The notes beneath the pieces are model-generated. The model was given only the letters and a program-made list of their open reading frames with translations. It was not told the origin of the DNA and searched no databases. 64,000 nucleotides of DNA, taken from positions 4,475,001-4,539,000 of the forward strand of contig NZ_CP029188.1 in NCBI RefSeq assembly GCF_003097515.1, given 5' to 3'. Source of the DNA: Streptomyces tirandamycinicus (GTDB taxonomy: Bacteria > Actinomycetota > Actinomycetes > Streptomycetales > Streptomycetaceae). Numbering within the stretch: the first letter of the stretch is position 1; every line of letters starts with the position of its first letter. Shown piece by piece: positions 26,207-34,171 of the stretch. Both the position numbers and the translations under genes were made by a program.

Positions 26207-26541
26207 GGAGTGTCCCCTTCGCACCTCGGGCAGTGTTGTCGAGCCCAGCATGGCGGAGGCCGCCGGGACCGACCTACCCCCCGGTATGTGACCTGCGTCA
26301 AAGAATTCCCGGGCCCCGGTTTCCGGCGCCGGTACCGGGCGGGGGGCGAAGTATCGCAGCCGGCTCCCCGAATTAGGTGGTTTTGCGAAAGCGCGTTGCG
26401 CAAGCGATGCCGGCCGATGTTGGTCATCGGGTCCCGCGATGCGGGATAATGGCTGGGAAGCAATGTGTTCGATGCCGGTGACGTGTGCCCACCCAGGGGC
26501 CGTCGGCTGACGATGAGCTGGTTTCAGGAAGGGGAACGAGC
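26207..26541. other. Divergent intergenic region
   Basis: 335 bp between the enoyl-CoA hydratase gene (leftward) and the DUF3117 gene (rightward). It is less GC-rich around 26370-26470 and holds a plausible promoter for the DUF3117 gene at 26420-26450. No coding region is supported. Confidence 0.55.
26420..26450 (+). promoter_or_regulatory. Possible promoter of the DUF3117 gene
   Basis: TTGGTC (26420-26425) and GATAAT (26445-26450) resemble -35 and -10 elements separated by 19 bp, one or two more than ideal. GATAAT stands out in this GC-rich sequence and lies about 90 bp before the ATG. Confidence 0.4.
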
Positions 26542-26709
26542 ATGGCGGCCATGAAGCCGCGGACGGGCGACGGCCCGCTCGAGGTGACCAAGGAGGGGCG
26601 GGGCATCGTCATGCGCGTTCCGCTCGAAGGCGGCGGTCGGCTTGTCGTCGAGCTGACTCCGGACGAGGCCGACGCCCTCGGCGATGCCCTCAAGAAGGTC
26701 GTCGGCTGA
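26542..26709 (+). CDS. DUF3117 small conserved protein
   Basis: 55 aa with AGGAAGGGGA upstream. The sequence AAMKPRTGDGPLEVTKEGRGIVMRVPLEGGGRLVVELTP fits the DUF3117 family, nearly invariant across actinobacteria (Rv1211 in M. tuberculosis). No function is established. The ELTPDEADALGDAL helix is the most conserved part. It lies alone between a divergent promoter and a terminator and is probably well expressed. Confidence 0.93.
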   Translation: MAAMKPRTGDGPLEVTKEGRGIVMRVPLEGGGRLVVELTPDEADALGDALKKVVG

Positions 26710-26734
26710 CGCGGAAGCGCCCACACCTTTCTGT

Positions 26735-26770
26735 ACCGCCCCGGCACGGCACCCGCTGCGCCGGGGCGGT
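26735..26770 (+). terminator. Terminator after the DUF3117 gene
   Basis: ACCGCCCCGG (26735-26744) and CCGGGGCGGT (26761-26770) form a perfect 10-bp stem with a 16-nt loop, 26 bp after the stop. Confidence 0.7.
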
Positions 26771-26941
26771 GCCGTTCCCGGAGGCCGCCTGCCCGACGCC
26801 GCGCGTTTCACCGAGGTGGTCGTTCCCGGTGCCTCTCGCCGGGGGTGGTCCTTCCCGCGGCCGGCGTCGAGTCGAGTTCGCGGCGCCCCCGTGGCCGCTC
26901 CCCGGCCCCGCGCCCCCGGCCCCGGCACCCCGGAGCGGTCG

Positions 26942-27607
26942 TCAGCCGCGCCGTACCGCGCAGAGCAGCCCGTCGCCCACCGGGAGCAGCGAGGGCAGCA
27001 GTTCCTGGCTCTCCCGGACCGTGCGCAGCAGCTCCCGCACCCGCAGCACTTCGCCCGGCTGGGCCGCCGAGTCGACCGTGCGGCCGTCCGCGAAGACGCC
27101 CTCGAAGCAGACCAGACCCCCGGGCCGCAACAGGCGCAACGATTCAGCTAGGTAGTCCAGGGACTCCAGCCGGTCGCCGTCGCAGAACACGAGGTCGTAC
27201 CCGCCGTCCGCGAGACGGGGCAGCACGTCGAGCGCGCGGCCGGGGATGAACCGGGCCCGGTTCGCGGCGAAGCCGGCGGCGCGGAACGCCTCGCGTGCGA
27301 ACTGCTGGCGCTCCGGCTCCGGATCGACCGTGGTCAGCACGCCGTCCGGCCGCATGCCCTGGAGCAGGTAGACCCCGGAGACACCGGTGCCGGTGCCGAT
27401 CTCCGCCACCGCCTTGGCCCCCGCCGTCGCGGCCAGCAGACGCAGGGCCGAGCCCGTGCCGGGCGACACCGAGGGCAGCCCCGCCTCCCGGGCCCGGTCA
27501 CGGGCCCAGCGCAGTGCTTCTTCCTCGGCGACAAAGGCGTCGGCGAACGCCCAGCTCGTCTGCCGGTTGGCGGTAATGACCCTCTCCTGTCCCCGTAGTC
27601 GGCGCAA
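26942..27607 (-). CDS. SAM-dependent O-methyltransferase (Rv1220c-type)
   Basis: 221 aa if it starts at TTG 27607. The SAM-binding motif AEIGTGTGVSGVYLLQG and the acidic DLVFCDGDRLE are characteristic of the catechol/caffeoyl-CoA O-methyltransferase family. The start is uncertain: conserved sequence begins ITANRQTSWAFADAF, where GTC-ATT replaces a normal start, so the upstream TTG or a rare ATT start (with GGAGAGG just before it) must serve. It diverges from the ECF sigma gene, as in M. tuberculosis (Rv1220c/Rv1221). The substrate is unknown. Confidence 0.88.
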   Translation of the reverse strand: MRRLRGQERVITANRQTSWAFADAFVAEEEALRWARDRAREAGLPSVSPGTGSALRLLAATAGAKAVAEIGTGTGVSGVYLLQGMRPDGVLTTVDPEPERQQFAREAFRAAGFAANRARFIPGRALDVLPRLADGGYDLVFCDGDRLESLDYLAESLRLLRPGGLVCFEGVFADGRTVDSAAQPGEVLRVRELLRTVRESQELLPSLLPVGDGLLCAVRRG

Positions 27608-27747
27608 CCGTGACTGTATCCGTTGCGCACGGGAACCCGCAGATGGGACCGGGCGTTACAGAAGAGCGGGGAAAAGGGCCGGGGCGGACGGCGCGCTCCC
27701 CAAATTCGCGTAAAGATTCTTATCCGGAGCTAACGGGCGAGGTGGCT

Positions 27748-28509
27748 ATGGTAGGGGCTCCACTGGACACCACCAGAGCCGACAGGGGAGGTGCGGCTGC
27801 GCCTGTGGATCGGAGAGGGGTGCTGAGGCGCCTTCTCGGGTCGGCGGGTGAGCCGAAATCCGTGACCGACACCGCTGACGCCCGTTCCGGCCAGGCCGAC
27901 TCCGTACCCACCGCGACGTTCGCACCGGATGCGGAAACGCAGGCGTGGACGCCTCCCTCGTGGGAGGACATCGTCAGCACGCACAGCGGGCGGGTCTACC
28001 GCCTCGCCTACCGTCTGACCGGCAACCAGCACGACGCCGAGGACCTCACCCAGGAGGTCTTCGTCCGGGTCTTCCGCTCCCTGTCGACCTACACGCCGGG
28101 CACCTTCGAGGGCTGGCTGCACCGCATCACCACGAACCTGTTCCTCGACATGGTCCGCCGCAAGCAGCGCATCCGCTTCGACGCCCTGGGCGACGACGCT
28201 GCCGAGCGGCTGCCCAGCCGGGAGCCGTCCCCGCAGCAGGTCTTCAACGACACCCACTTCGACGCCGACGTCCAGCAGGCGCTGGACACCCTCGCCCCCG
28301 AGTTCCGCGCCGCCGTGGTGCTCTGCGACATCGAGGGCCTGTCGTACGAGGAGATCGCCGCCACGCTCGGCGTCAAGCTCGGCACCGTCCGCAGCCGGAT
28401 CCACCGCGGCCGCTCCCACCTGCGCAGGGCCCTGCAGCACCGGTCTCCCGAGGCGCGTGCCGAGCAGCGGGCCCTCGCGGGCGTGGCCGGGGAGGGCGGG
28501 GCGCCGTGA
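27748..28509 (+). CDS. ECF sigma factor (mycobacterial SigE-type)
   Basis: 253 aa from ATG 27748. Region 2 (residues about 72-140) reads WEDIVSTHSGRVYRLAYRLTGNQHDAEDLTQEVFVRVFRSL, and region 4 (about 174-228) contains the helix-turn-helix LSYEEIAATLGVKLGTVRSRIHRGR. It is followed with a 4-bp GTGA overlap by a zinc anti-sigma factor, then htrA and tatB. That order is that of the M. tuberculosis envelope-stress sigma factor SigE (Rv1221-Rv1224). It is not the orthologue of S. coelicolor SigE. Envelope-stress control of HtrA is inferred from this conserved order. Confidence 0.93.
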   Translation: MVGAPLDTTRADRGGAAAPVDRRGVLRRLLGSAGEPKSVTDTADARSGQADSVPTATFAPDAETQAWTPPSWEDIVSTHSGRVYRLAYRLTGNQHDAEDLTQEVFVRVFRSLSTYTPGTFEGWLHRITTNLFLDMVRRKQRIRFDALGDDAAERLPSREPSPQQVFNDTHFDADVQQALDTLAPEFRAAVVLCDIEGLSYEEIAATLGVKLGTVRSRIHRGRSHLRRALQHRSPEARAEQRALAGVAGEGGAP

Positions 28510-29351
28510 GCGGCACGATTCCGACCCCCGCGGAGCAGCATCTGGGGGACCGGCTCGCCGCCCTGGTCGACGGCGAGCTCGAACACGACGCGCGCGAGCG
28601 CGTCCTGGCCCATCTCGCGACCTGCCCCAGGTGCAAGGCCGAGGCCGACGCACAGCGCAGGCTGAAGAGCGTCTTCGCCGCGGCCGCGCCGCCGCCGCCG
28701 TCCGAGGGCCTGCTCGCACGGCTCCAGGGGCTGCCCGCGGGGCCGCCGGGAGGTGATGACGACCGGCGGGGAGGCCCTCTCGGCCGGGGGCGTCCCGGCG
28801 ATGGCGTCTTCGGCGTGAACGCGAACGGCTTCGGTTTCCTCCCCGGCGGCCACGGCCTGGCCGAGGGCGGCCCGGAGTCCGGTTTCCGCATCCACGACGC
28901 GGCCCGGCATGAAGCGGAGCGCTCCATGTGGCGCGGCCGGAGGTTCGCCTTCGCGGCGGCCAGCGCGGTGTCGTTCGCCGCGATCGCCCTGGGCGGGGCG
29001 CTGCCGCTCGCCGCCACCGGCGACGCCTCGGCCCGCGGGGACAACCGGGGCAACAATGTGACCCCCCTGCGCACGGCCACCAGCGGCGCCGGAGCGGACG
29101 CCAACCGCAGACGGGCCGGCGGCGTCGGCGTGACCGGCGTCAGCAGCACTCCCGTGGTGGCGGTGGCCCCGCACACACTGGTCCGGACGCGGCCACCTGC
29201 CCATCCCTTCGCGGCGTCGTCGCTGCTCCACGGTGGTCTCACCGCGCAGGCGAGGCCGACCGCCTCCGCGTTCCAGCTGGCCACCGCCCCGGGCCCCGGC
29301 CCGTCCGCGTCCCCGCTGCCCAGCAGACTTGACGCCCCGCCCCGGCGCTGA
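28506..29351 (+). CDS. Zinc-binding anti-sigma factor (RseA-like)
   Basis: 281 aa from GTG 28506, overlapping the sigma stop by 4 bp. The ZAS motif is H36-C40-C43 in AHLATCPRC, preceded by the DRLAALVDGELEHDARERVLAHL helix that clamps the sigma factor. A membrane span lies at about residues 146-165 (FAFAAASAVSFAAIALGGAL), so the C-terminal Ala/Pro/Thr-rich part is extracytoplasmic. It should sequester the ECF sigma factor at the membrane until stress triggers release, possibly through cleavage involving the neighbouring HtrA. Confidence 0.9.
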   Translation: MSGTIPTPAEQHLGDRLAALVDGELEHDARERVLAHLATCPRCKAEADAQRRLKSVFAAAAPPPPSEGLLARLQGLPAGPPGGDDDRRGGPLGRGRPGDGVFGVNANGFGFLPGGHGLAEGGPESGFRIHDAARHEAERSMWRGRRFAFAAASAVSFAAIALGGALPLAATGDASARGDNRGNNVTPLRTATSGAGADANRRRAGGVGVTGVSSTPVVAVAPHTLVRTRPPAHPFAASSLLHGGLTAQARPTASAFQLATAPGPGPSASPLPSRLDAPPRR

Positions 29352-29465
29352 CGCGCGGCGATCACCCCCGGGGCCGGCCGCACGGTAGGACGCCATCCGC
29401 AAACCTGGTTGAATCCGGGGGACGGTGCCCGGCGGGGCGCACGGAGCGGCAGTTGCGGGGAGAGC

Positions 29466-31376
29466 ATGGAGAACGGGAAGCCGACGGGTCCCGAGCCGAA
29501 GTGGTGGAGCCGTCCGGCCCACCCCGAGCCGTCGCCGCCTCCCGGCGCGGCCCGCACCGTGCCCGCGGCAGGAGCGCCGGTGGGTGACGCAGAGGCGGCC
29601 CCGGCCCCCGTCGACGACCGGGCCGACTACCCGCTTCCGCCACCGGCGCCCGTGGCACGGCAGGAAACGGTGGACGGCCGGCCCGAGAGCACCCCGGCCG
29701 GGCCCTTCGGCGCCGAGGCCCCTGCCGTCCCGCAGCCGCCGGGCGGCACACCCGCCGAGGACGCGCGGTCCCGGCGGCCCGCGCCGGACGAGGCCCGCGA
29801 GGGCGATCCGGCCGCCGCGGCGCACCACGCGTCCGGCGCCGGGCGCGGGGGCATCACACCCGGCCCCGGGCCGCACCCGGCCCAGGACGGCGCCCCCGGC
29901 ACGGCCGGGGAGCTCCCGCACGGCCCGGCTGACGAGCAGGCGGCCGGGTACACGGGTGAAGCCGTCCGGCCCCTGCACGAGCCGGACGAGTACCGCACAC
30001 CGCCGTACGGCGACCCCGGCCCGTGGGCGCCCGCACCGCCGGTGCAGCACCCCACCGGGGCGGGCGGCACACCGCCGCGCTACCCGGCCGGCAGCGGTTC
30101 CCCCGGCTCCGCACCTGCCCACGGCCCCGCCCCGGTACCCGTCGAGCCCGTCCCGGGCCCCGCGCCGCAGGCCGCCCCCGTGGCGGAGCAGTGGCGGCAG
30201 TACGACCCCTGGGGCGCACCCGGCGCGCCCCTGATCGGGACCGGCGAACCGCCGAAGAACAAGACCCGGCGGGGCACGGCCTTCGCCGGGGGGCTGATCG
30301 TCGCGCTGCTCGCCGGAGTCCTCGGCGGCGGAGTCGGCGCGTACCTGGAACGCAACGGGGGGATCACCACCGTCGAACTGCCCCAGGCGGGGCCGGAGAG
30401 CACCGACCGCGCGCCCGGCAGCGTCGCCGGGATCGCGGCCAGCGCCCTCCCCGGCGTGGTGACGCTGCACGTCAGCGGAGGCGGCGAGCAGGGCACCGGC
30501 ACCGGCTTCGTCCTGGACGCGAAGGGGCACATCCTCACGAACAACCACGTGGTCTCCCCGGCCGGCAGATCCGGCGACATCTCCGTCACCTTCAGCGGCG
30601 GGGAGACGGCGCGCGCCACCCTCGTCGGCAAGGACAGCGGCTACGACCTCGCCGTGGTCAGGGTCAGGGGGGTCTCCGGCCTCAAGCCGCTGCCGCTGGG
30701 CAACTCCGACAACGTCCGGGTCGGCGACCCGGTGGTGGCCATCGGCGCCCCCTTCGACCTCCAGAACACCGTGACCGCCGGAATCATCAGCGCCAAGGAG
30801 CGCCCGATCACCGCCGGCGGGGAGAAGGGTGACGGCAGCGACATCAGCTACGTCGACGCCCTGCAGACCGACGCACCGATAAACCCCGGCAACTCGGGTG
30901 GACCGCTCGTCGACTCCAAGGCGCGGGTCATCGGCATCAACAGCGCCATTCGCGCCGCGGACGGCGGTTCCGGCCCCGACTCGGGTTCCGGGCAGGCCGG
31001 CTCCATCGGTCTCGGCTTCGCCATTCCCATCAACCAGGGCAAGCGGGTGGCCGAGGAGCTGATCAACACCGGAAAGGCCACCCATCCGGTGATCGGCGTC
31101 AGCCTCGACATGCAGTACTCGGGAGACGGCGCCCGGGTCGGCGAGAAGGGCAAAGACGGGGCCCCGTCCGTCATCGCGGGCGGCCCCGCCGCCACGGCGG
31201 GCATCCGCCCGGGCGACGTCATCACCAAGGTCGACGGCCAGCGGGTGCACAACGGCGAGGAGCTCATCGTCAAGATCCGGGCGCACCGGCCCGGCGACCG
31301 GCTGGAGCTCACGGTGCTCCGCGACGGCAAGGAGCAGACCAGGGCGGTGACACTCGGCTCCTCGACGGGCACGTGA
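29466..31376 (+). CDS. HtrA/DegP-like membrane serine protease with PDZ domain
   Basis: 636 aa from ATG 29466, with GGGGAGAGC upstream. Residues 1-270 are Pro/Gly-rich and cytoplasmic. A membrane span lies at about 277-297 (AFAGGLIVALLAGVLGGGVGAYL). The extracytoplasmic S1C protease has the triad H361 (TNNHVV), D394 (GYDLAVV) and S477 (GNSGGPL). A C-terminal PDZ domain (about 535-625; AATAGIRPGDVITKVDGQRV) presents substrates. It degrades misfolded envelope proteins. The gene is third in the sigma / anti-sigma / htrA / tatB cluster, and its stop lies at the start of a 45-bp tandem repeat. Confidence 0.94.
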   Translation: MENGKPTGPEPKWWSRPAHPEPSPPPGAARTVPAAGAPVGDAEAAPAPVDDRADYPLPPPAPVARQETVDGRPESTPAGPFGAEAPAVPQPPGGTPAEDARSRRPAPDEAREGDPAAAAHHASGAGRGGITPGPGPHPAQDGAPGTAGELPHGPADEQAAGYTGEAVRPLHEPDEYRTPPYGDPGPWAPAPPVQHPTGAGGTPPRYPAGSGSPGSAPAHGPAPVPVEPVPGPAPQAAPVAEQWRQYDPWGAPGAPLIGTGEPPKNKTRRGTAFAGGLIVALLAGVLGGGVGAYLERNGGITTVELPQAGPESTDRAPGSVAGIAASALPGVVTLHVSGGGEQGTGTGFVLDAKGHILTNNHVVSPAGRSGDISVTFSGGETARATLVGKDSGYDLAVVRVRGVSGLKPLPLGNSDNVRVGDPVVAIGAPFDLQNTVTAGIISAKERPITAGGEKGDGSDISYVDALQTDAPINPGNSGGPLVDSKARVIGINSAIRAADGGSGPDSGSGQAGSIGLGFAIPINQGKRVAEELINTGKATHPVIGVSLDMQYSGDGARVGEKGKDGAPSVIAGGPAATAGIRPGDVITKVDGQRVHNGEELIVKIRAHRPGDRLELTVLRDGKEQTRAVTLGSSTGT

Positions 31377-31563
31377 CGGGTGTCGCGACGGTGCTGCCGG
31401 GGTTCGCGGAGCGGGATGTGACGGGTGTCGCGACGGTGCTGCCGGGGTTCGCGGGGCGGGAGGTGACGGGCGTGGCGACGGCGCTGTCGGGCTCGCCAAG
31501 AGCGCCGTGTGACGGGCGTCACGAAGATGCTGCCGGGGCTCGTCGACCGGCACGTGCCGGACA
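31373..31563 (+). repeat. 45-bp tandem repeat (4-5 copies) between htrA and tatB
   Basis: Units begin at 31373, 31418, 31463, 31509 and, weakly, 31554 with GTGACGGGTGTCGCGACGG. The first two units are nearly identical and later ones diverge. The first overlaps the htrA stop codon. The junction GTCGACCGGCACGTG of the last unit resembles CTCGACGGGCACGTG at the htrA end, so the array probably arose by duplication of the htrA 3' end. The unit is 15 codons long and stays open in one frame, but no start or ribosome site supports translation. Confidence 0.85.
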
Positions 31564-31663
31564 TCCCGAAGGTACCGTCGGGACAGATTTGCCGGGTACC
31601 GTGGAGCGGTCCCGCTCGTCCCGCGCTGCGGGCACGGAGAACGAGAACACAAGGAGCGGCAAG

Positions 31664-32107
31664 GTGTTCAACGACATAGGCGCACTCGAGCTCGTGACGC
31701 TCGTGGTCCTCGCCGTGCTGGTCTTCGGCCCGGACAAGCTGCCCAAGGTCATCCAGGACGTCTCGCGCTTCATCCGCAAGGTCCGTGAGTTCTCCGACAA
31801 CGCGAAGCACGACATCCGCAGCGAACTGGGACCGGAGTTCAAGGACTTCGAGTTCGAGGACCTCAACCCGAAGGCGTTCATCCGGAAGCAGCTCACCGAG
31901 AACGAGGACCTCAAGGAGATCCGCAGCAGCTTCGATCTCAAGAAGGAGATCAACGAGGTCGCGGACGCCGTGAACGGCAAGGAACCCGGCGACTCGGTGC
32001 CGGCCGGCGTCGGCGGCACGCCGGGCGGCGCGACCCCGGACCTCCTCAAGAAGCGCGAAACGCCCGATCGGCGCGAGCGACCGCCCTTCGACTCGGACGC
32101 CACCTGA
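31664..32107 (+). CDS. tatB: Sec-independent (Tat) translocase subunit TatB
   Basis: 147 aa from GTG 31664, with AAGGAGCGG upstream. It shows the TatA/B fold: a short N-terminal span (IGALELVTLVVLAVLVF), the hinge FGPDKLPKVI, an amphipathic helix (QDVSRFIRKVREFSDNAKHDI) and a charged C-terminal region. The length and EL-residue pattern favour TatB, and the position after htrA matches M. tuberculosis tatB (Rv1224). TatB binds twin-arginine signal peptides with TatC; tatA and tatC are not in this window. Confidence 0.93.
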   Translation: MFNDIGALELVTLVVLAVLVFGPDKLPKVIQDVSRFIRKVREFSDNAKHDIRSELGPEFKDFEFEDLNPKAFIRKQLTENEDLKEIRSSFDLKKEINEVADAVNGKEPGDSVPAGVGGTPGGATPDLLKKRETPDRRERPPFDSDAT

Positions 32108-32234
32108 GGCCCCCAACCGCCGTCAATCCCGGCCGGGCGGTGACGGGTGGCTATCCTCCATCTGTCCGGGATCGAGGACGCCCGCGGGGGGCGGGCCGTT
32201 CCGGACCTCGCTGACCAAGGAGGCGGCCGGGTAG

Positions 32235-32897
32235 ATGGAGACGACGAGTCGGCTAGGGGCGCAGGATCCGCCCGGCAGTTCCACCGCTGAGGGGGTGCCC
32301 GCGGCCCGGCGTACCGTCGACGGCTACCTGCGCGCACCCTTCCCCTGGTACGGCCTGGACGAGGCCTTCACCGGGCCGCGCTGGCTGATGCAGGTCGGTA
32401 CGGCCGCGGACGGTTCGGTGCAGCACGGCTCCATGGGGCACGGCGATGAGCCGTCGATAAAGTCCGACGCCGCGGGCGGGGAGAAGGAACACTTCGCCGT
32501 GGTCGTCACCGTCGCGTCGAGCCCGGTGCGCCGCACCGGCGACGGAACGGGCGTCCTGGACGCCACCACCGTCTCCTCGGCCGCCTGGCTGGCCGGCTCG
32601 GGCCTGCTGGCCTGCACATGGCCGGCGCAGCTCGACCACTCCCTGCGGGACGACTGGCTGAACCAGCAGACGGAGACCGCCTTCGACCTCGCGGACGACC
32701 TGGCCGGTCCCCCCTGGTCGGAGCTCTCCCTGCCGGTGGACGGGGTGCCGATGCCGTTCCACTACCGCGAGTCCGAGTTCGGCTGGGTGCTCGCCGGTTC
32801 CACCGGGAACGAGGTGCACATCGGGGCCTACGGGCGCGGGATGAGCGCGTACGGGCTCGGCTTCTCCGTGGTGCAGGACCTGGGCGCGTACGCGTAG
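32235..32897 (+). CDS. Conserved hypothetical protein
   Basis: 220 aa with AAGGAGGCGG 11 nt before the ATG. Not recognised. Visible are a conserved core TVDGYLRAPFPWYGLDEAFTGPRWLMQV, a short disordered loop (GSMGHGDEPSIKSD), and a C-terminal half with WVLAGSTGNEVHIGAYGRGMSAYGLGF. No signal peptide, span or Cys cluster is seen, so it is probably soluble and cytoplasmic. It ends at a strong terminator shared with the convergent mrp gene, and may be the last gene of the sigma-htrA-tatB transcript. Confidence 0.82.
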   Translation: METTSRLGAQDPPGSSTAEGVPAARRTVDGYLRAPFPWYGLDEAFTGPRWLMQVGTAADGSVQHGSMGHGDEPSIKSDAAGGEKEHFAVVVTVASSPVRRTGDGTGVLDATTVSSAAWLAGSGLLACTWPAQLDHSLRDDWLNQQTETAFDLADDLAGPPWSELSLPVDGVPMPFHYRESEFGWVLAGSTGNEVHIGAYGRGMSAYGLGFSVVQDLGAYA

Positions 32898-32927
32898 CCG
32901 GGCCGTGCCGCGCCGCCGGTGACGACG

Positions 32928-32959
32928 ACTGCCCACGGGCCCTGTGGCCCGTGGGCAGT
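32928..32959. terminator. Bidirectional hairpin terminator
   Basis: ACTGCCCACGGGCC and GGCCCGTGGGCAGT are perfect 14-bp arms around CTGT. It sits between the convergent hypothetical gene and mrp. Confidence 0.85.
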
Positions 32960-32994
32960 CCCGTGCGGTCGTCCCGCCGGCGGCCGGGACGGCG

Positions 32995-34128
32995 TCAGAA
33001 CTTGTTACGCGGGGTGATGCCGAGCGACATGCCCGAAAGGCCGCGCTGACGGCCGCCGAGCTTGCCCGCGATGGACCGCAGGGCGGCACCGGCCGGGGAC
33101 CCGGGGTCGGTGAGGACGACGGGCCTGCCGTCGTCGCCGCCCTCCCGGAGCCGCACGTCAATGGGGATCTGGCCGAGCACCGGCACCGGGGCGCCCGTGG
33201 TCTTCGTCAGTCCGTCGGCCACCAGCTGGCCGCCGCCCGTACCGAAGACGTCGACCATCTCGTCGCAGTGCGGGCACGGCAGACCCGACATGTTCTCGAC
33301 GACACCGACGATCTTCTGGTGGGTCTGGACGGCGATGGAACCGGCCCGCTCCGCGACCTCCGCCGCCGCCTGCTGCGGGGTGGTGACGACGAGGATCTCG
33401 GCGTTCGGCACCAGCTGGGCGACGGAGATGGCGATGTCGCCCGTCCCCGGCGGCAGGTCGAGCAGCAGCACGTCCAGGTCGCCCCAGTAGACGTCCGCGA
33501 GGAACTGCTGGAGCGCGCGGTGCAGCATCGGCCCGCGCCAGACGACCGGGGCGTTGCCCGGGGTGAACATGCCGATCGAGATGACCTTCACGCCGTTCGC
33601 GGACGGCGGCATGATCATGTTCTCGACCTGGGTGGGACGGCCTTCCGCGCCGAGCATGCGCGGCACGCTGTGGCCGTAGATGTCGGCGTCGACGACCCCG
33701 ACCTTCAGCCCGTCGGCGGCCATGGCAGCCGCCAGGTTCACCGTCACGGAGGACTTGCCCACGCCCCCCTTGCCGGAGGCGACGGCGTAGACGCGCGTCA
33801 GCGAGCCCGGCTTGGCGAACGGCACCTCGCGCTCGGCGGACGTGCCCCGCAGCGCGGCCGCGAGCTCACGGCGCTGCTCGTCGCTCATCACGTCCAGGGT
33901 GACCTCGACGCCGGTGACGCCCTCGACGCCCGAGACGGCGTCCGTGACGCGCTGGGTGATCGTCTCGCGCATCGGGCAGCCGGAGACGGTGAGGTAGACC
34001 GTGACGGCGACCGCGCCGTCGGACCCGATCCGCACCGACTTGACCATACCGAGGTCCGTGATCGGCTTGTTGATCTCGGGGTCGTTGACCGTCGCCAGTG
34101 CGTCGCGCACCGCGTCTTCCGTAACCAT
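32995..34128 (-). CDS. mrp: Mrp/ApbC family iron-sulfur carrier ATPase
   Basis: 377 aa. It has an N-terminal MIP18 (DUF59) domain (VNDPEINKPITDLGMVKSV) and a P-loop ATPase domain with the deviant Walker A motif GKGGVGKSS. It also has LLLDLPPGTGD and the cluster-ligating CPHC near residue 290. Such proteins bind and transfer Fe-S clusters. ATG 34128 (MVTEDAVRDAL) gives the family length; no clear ribosome site is seen before it, so a leaderless or weakly initiated transcript is possible. The CBS-domain gene lies 43 bp upstream on the same strand. Confidence 0.93.
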   Translation of the reverse strand: MVTEDAVRDALATVNDPEINKPITDLGMVKSVRIGSDGAVAVTVYLTVSGCPMRETITQRVTDAVSGVEGVTGVEVTLDVMSDEQRRELAAALRGTSAEREVPFAKPGSLTRVYAVASGKGGVGKSSVTVNLAAAMAADGLKVGVVDADIYGHSVPRMLGAEGRPTQVENMIMPPSANGVKVISIGMFTPGNAPVVWRGPMLHRALQQFLADVYWGDLDVLLLDLPPGTGDIAISVAQLVPNAEILVVTTPQQAAAEVAERAGSIAVQTHQKIVGVVENMSGLPCPHCDEMVDVFGTGGGQLVADGLTKTTGAPVPVLGQIPIDVRLREGGDDGRPVVLTDPGSPAGAALRSIAGKLGGRQRGLSGMSLGITPRNKF

Positions 34129-34171
34129 ACGCACGATGGTACGGCGCGCGATCCCGCCCCGGGGGCCCGCG

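Noticed and set aside
28089..31652. 1,187-codon minus-strand open frame opposite sigma, anti-sigma and htrA
   Set aside because: It spans three clear plus-strand genes and has no recognisable motif; it is a compositional artefact.
31373..31663. N-terminal extension of TatB through the 45-bp repeats
   Set aside because: TatB must begin with its membrane helix. GTG 31664 has a good ribosome site and gives the normal length.
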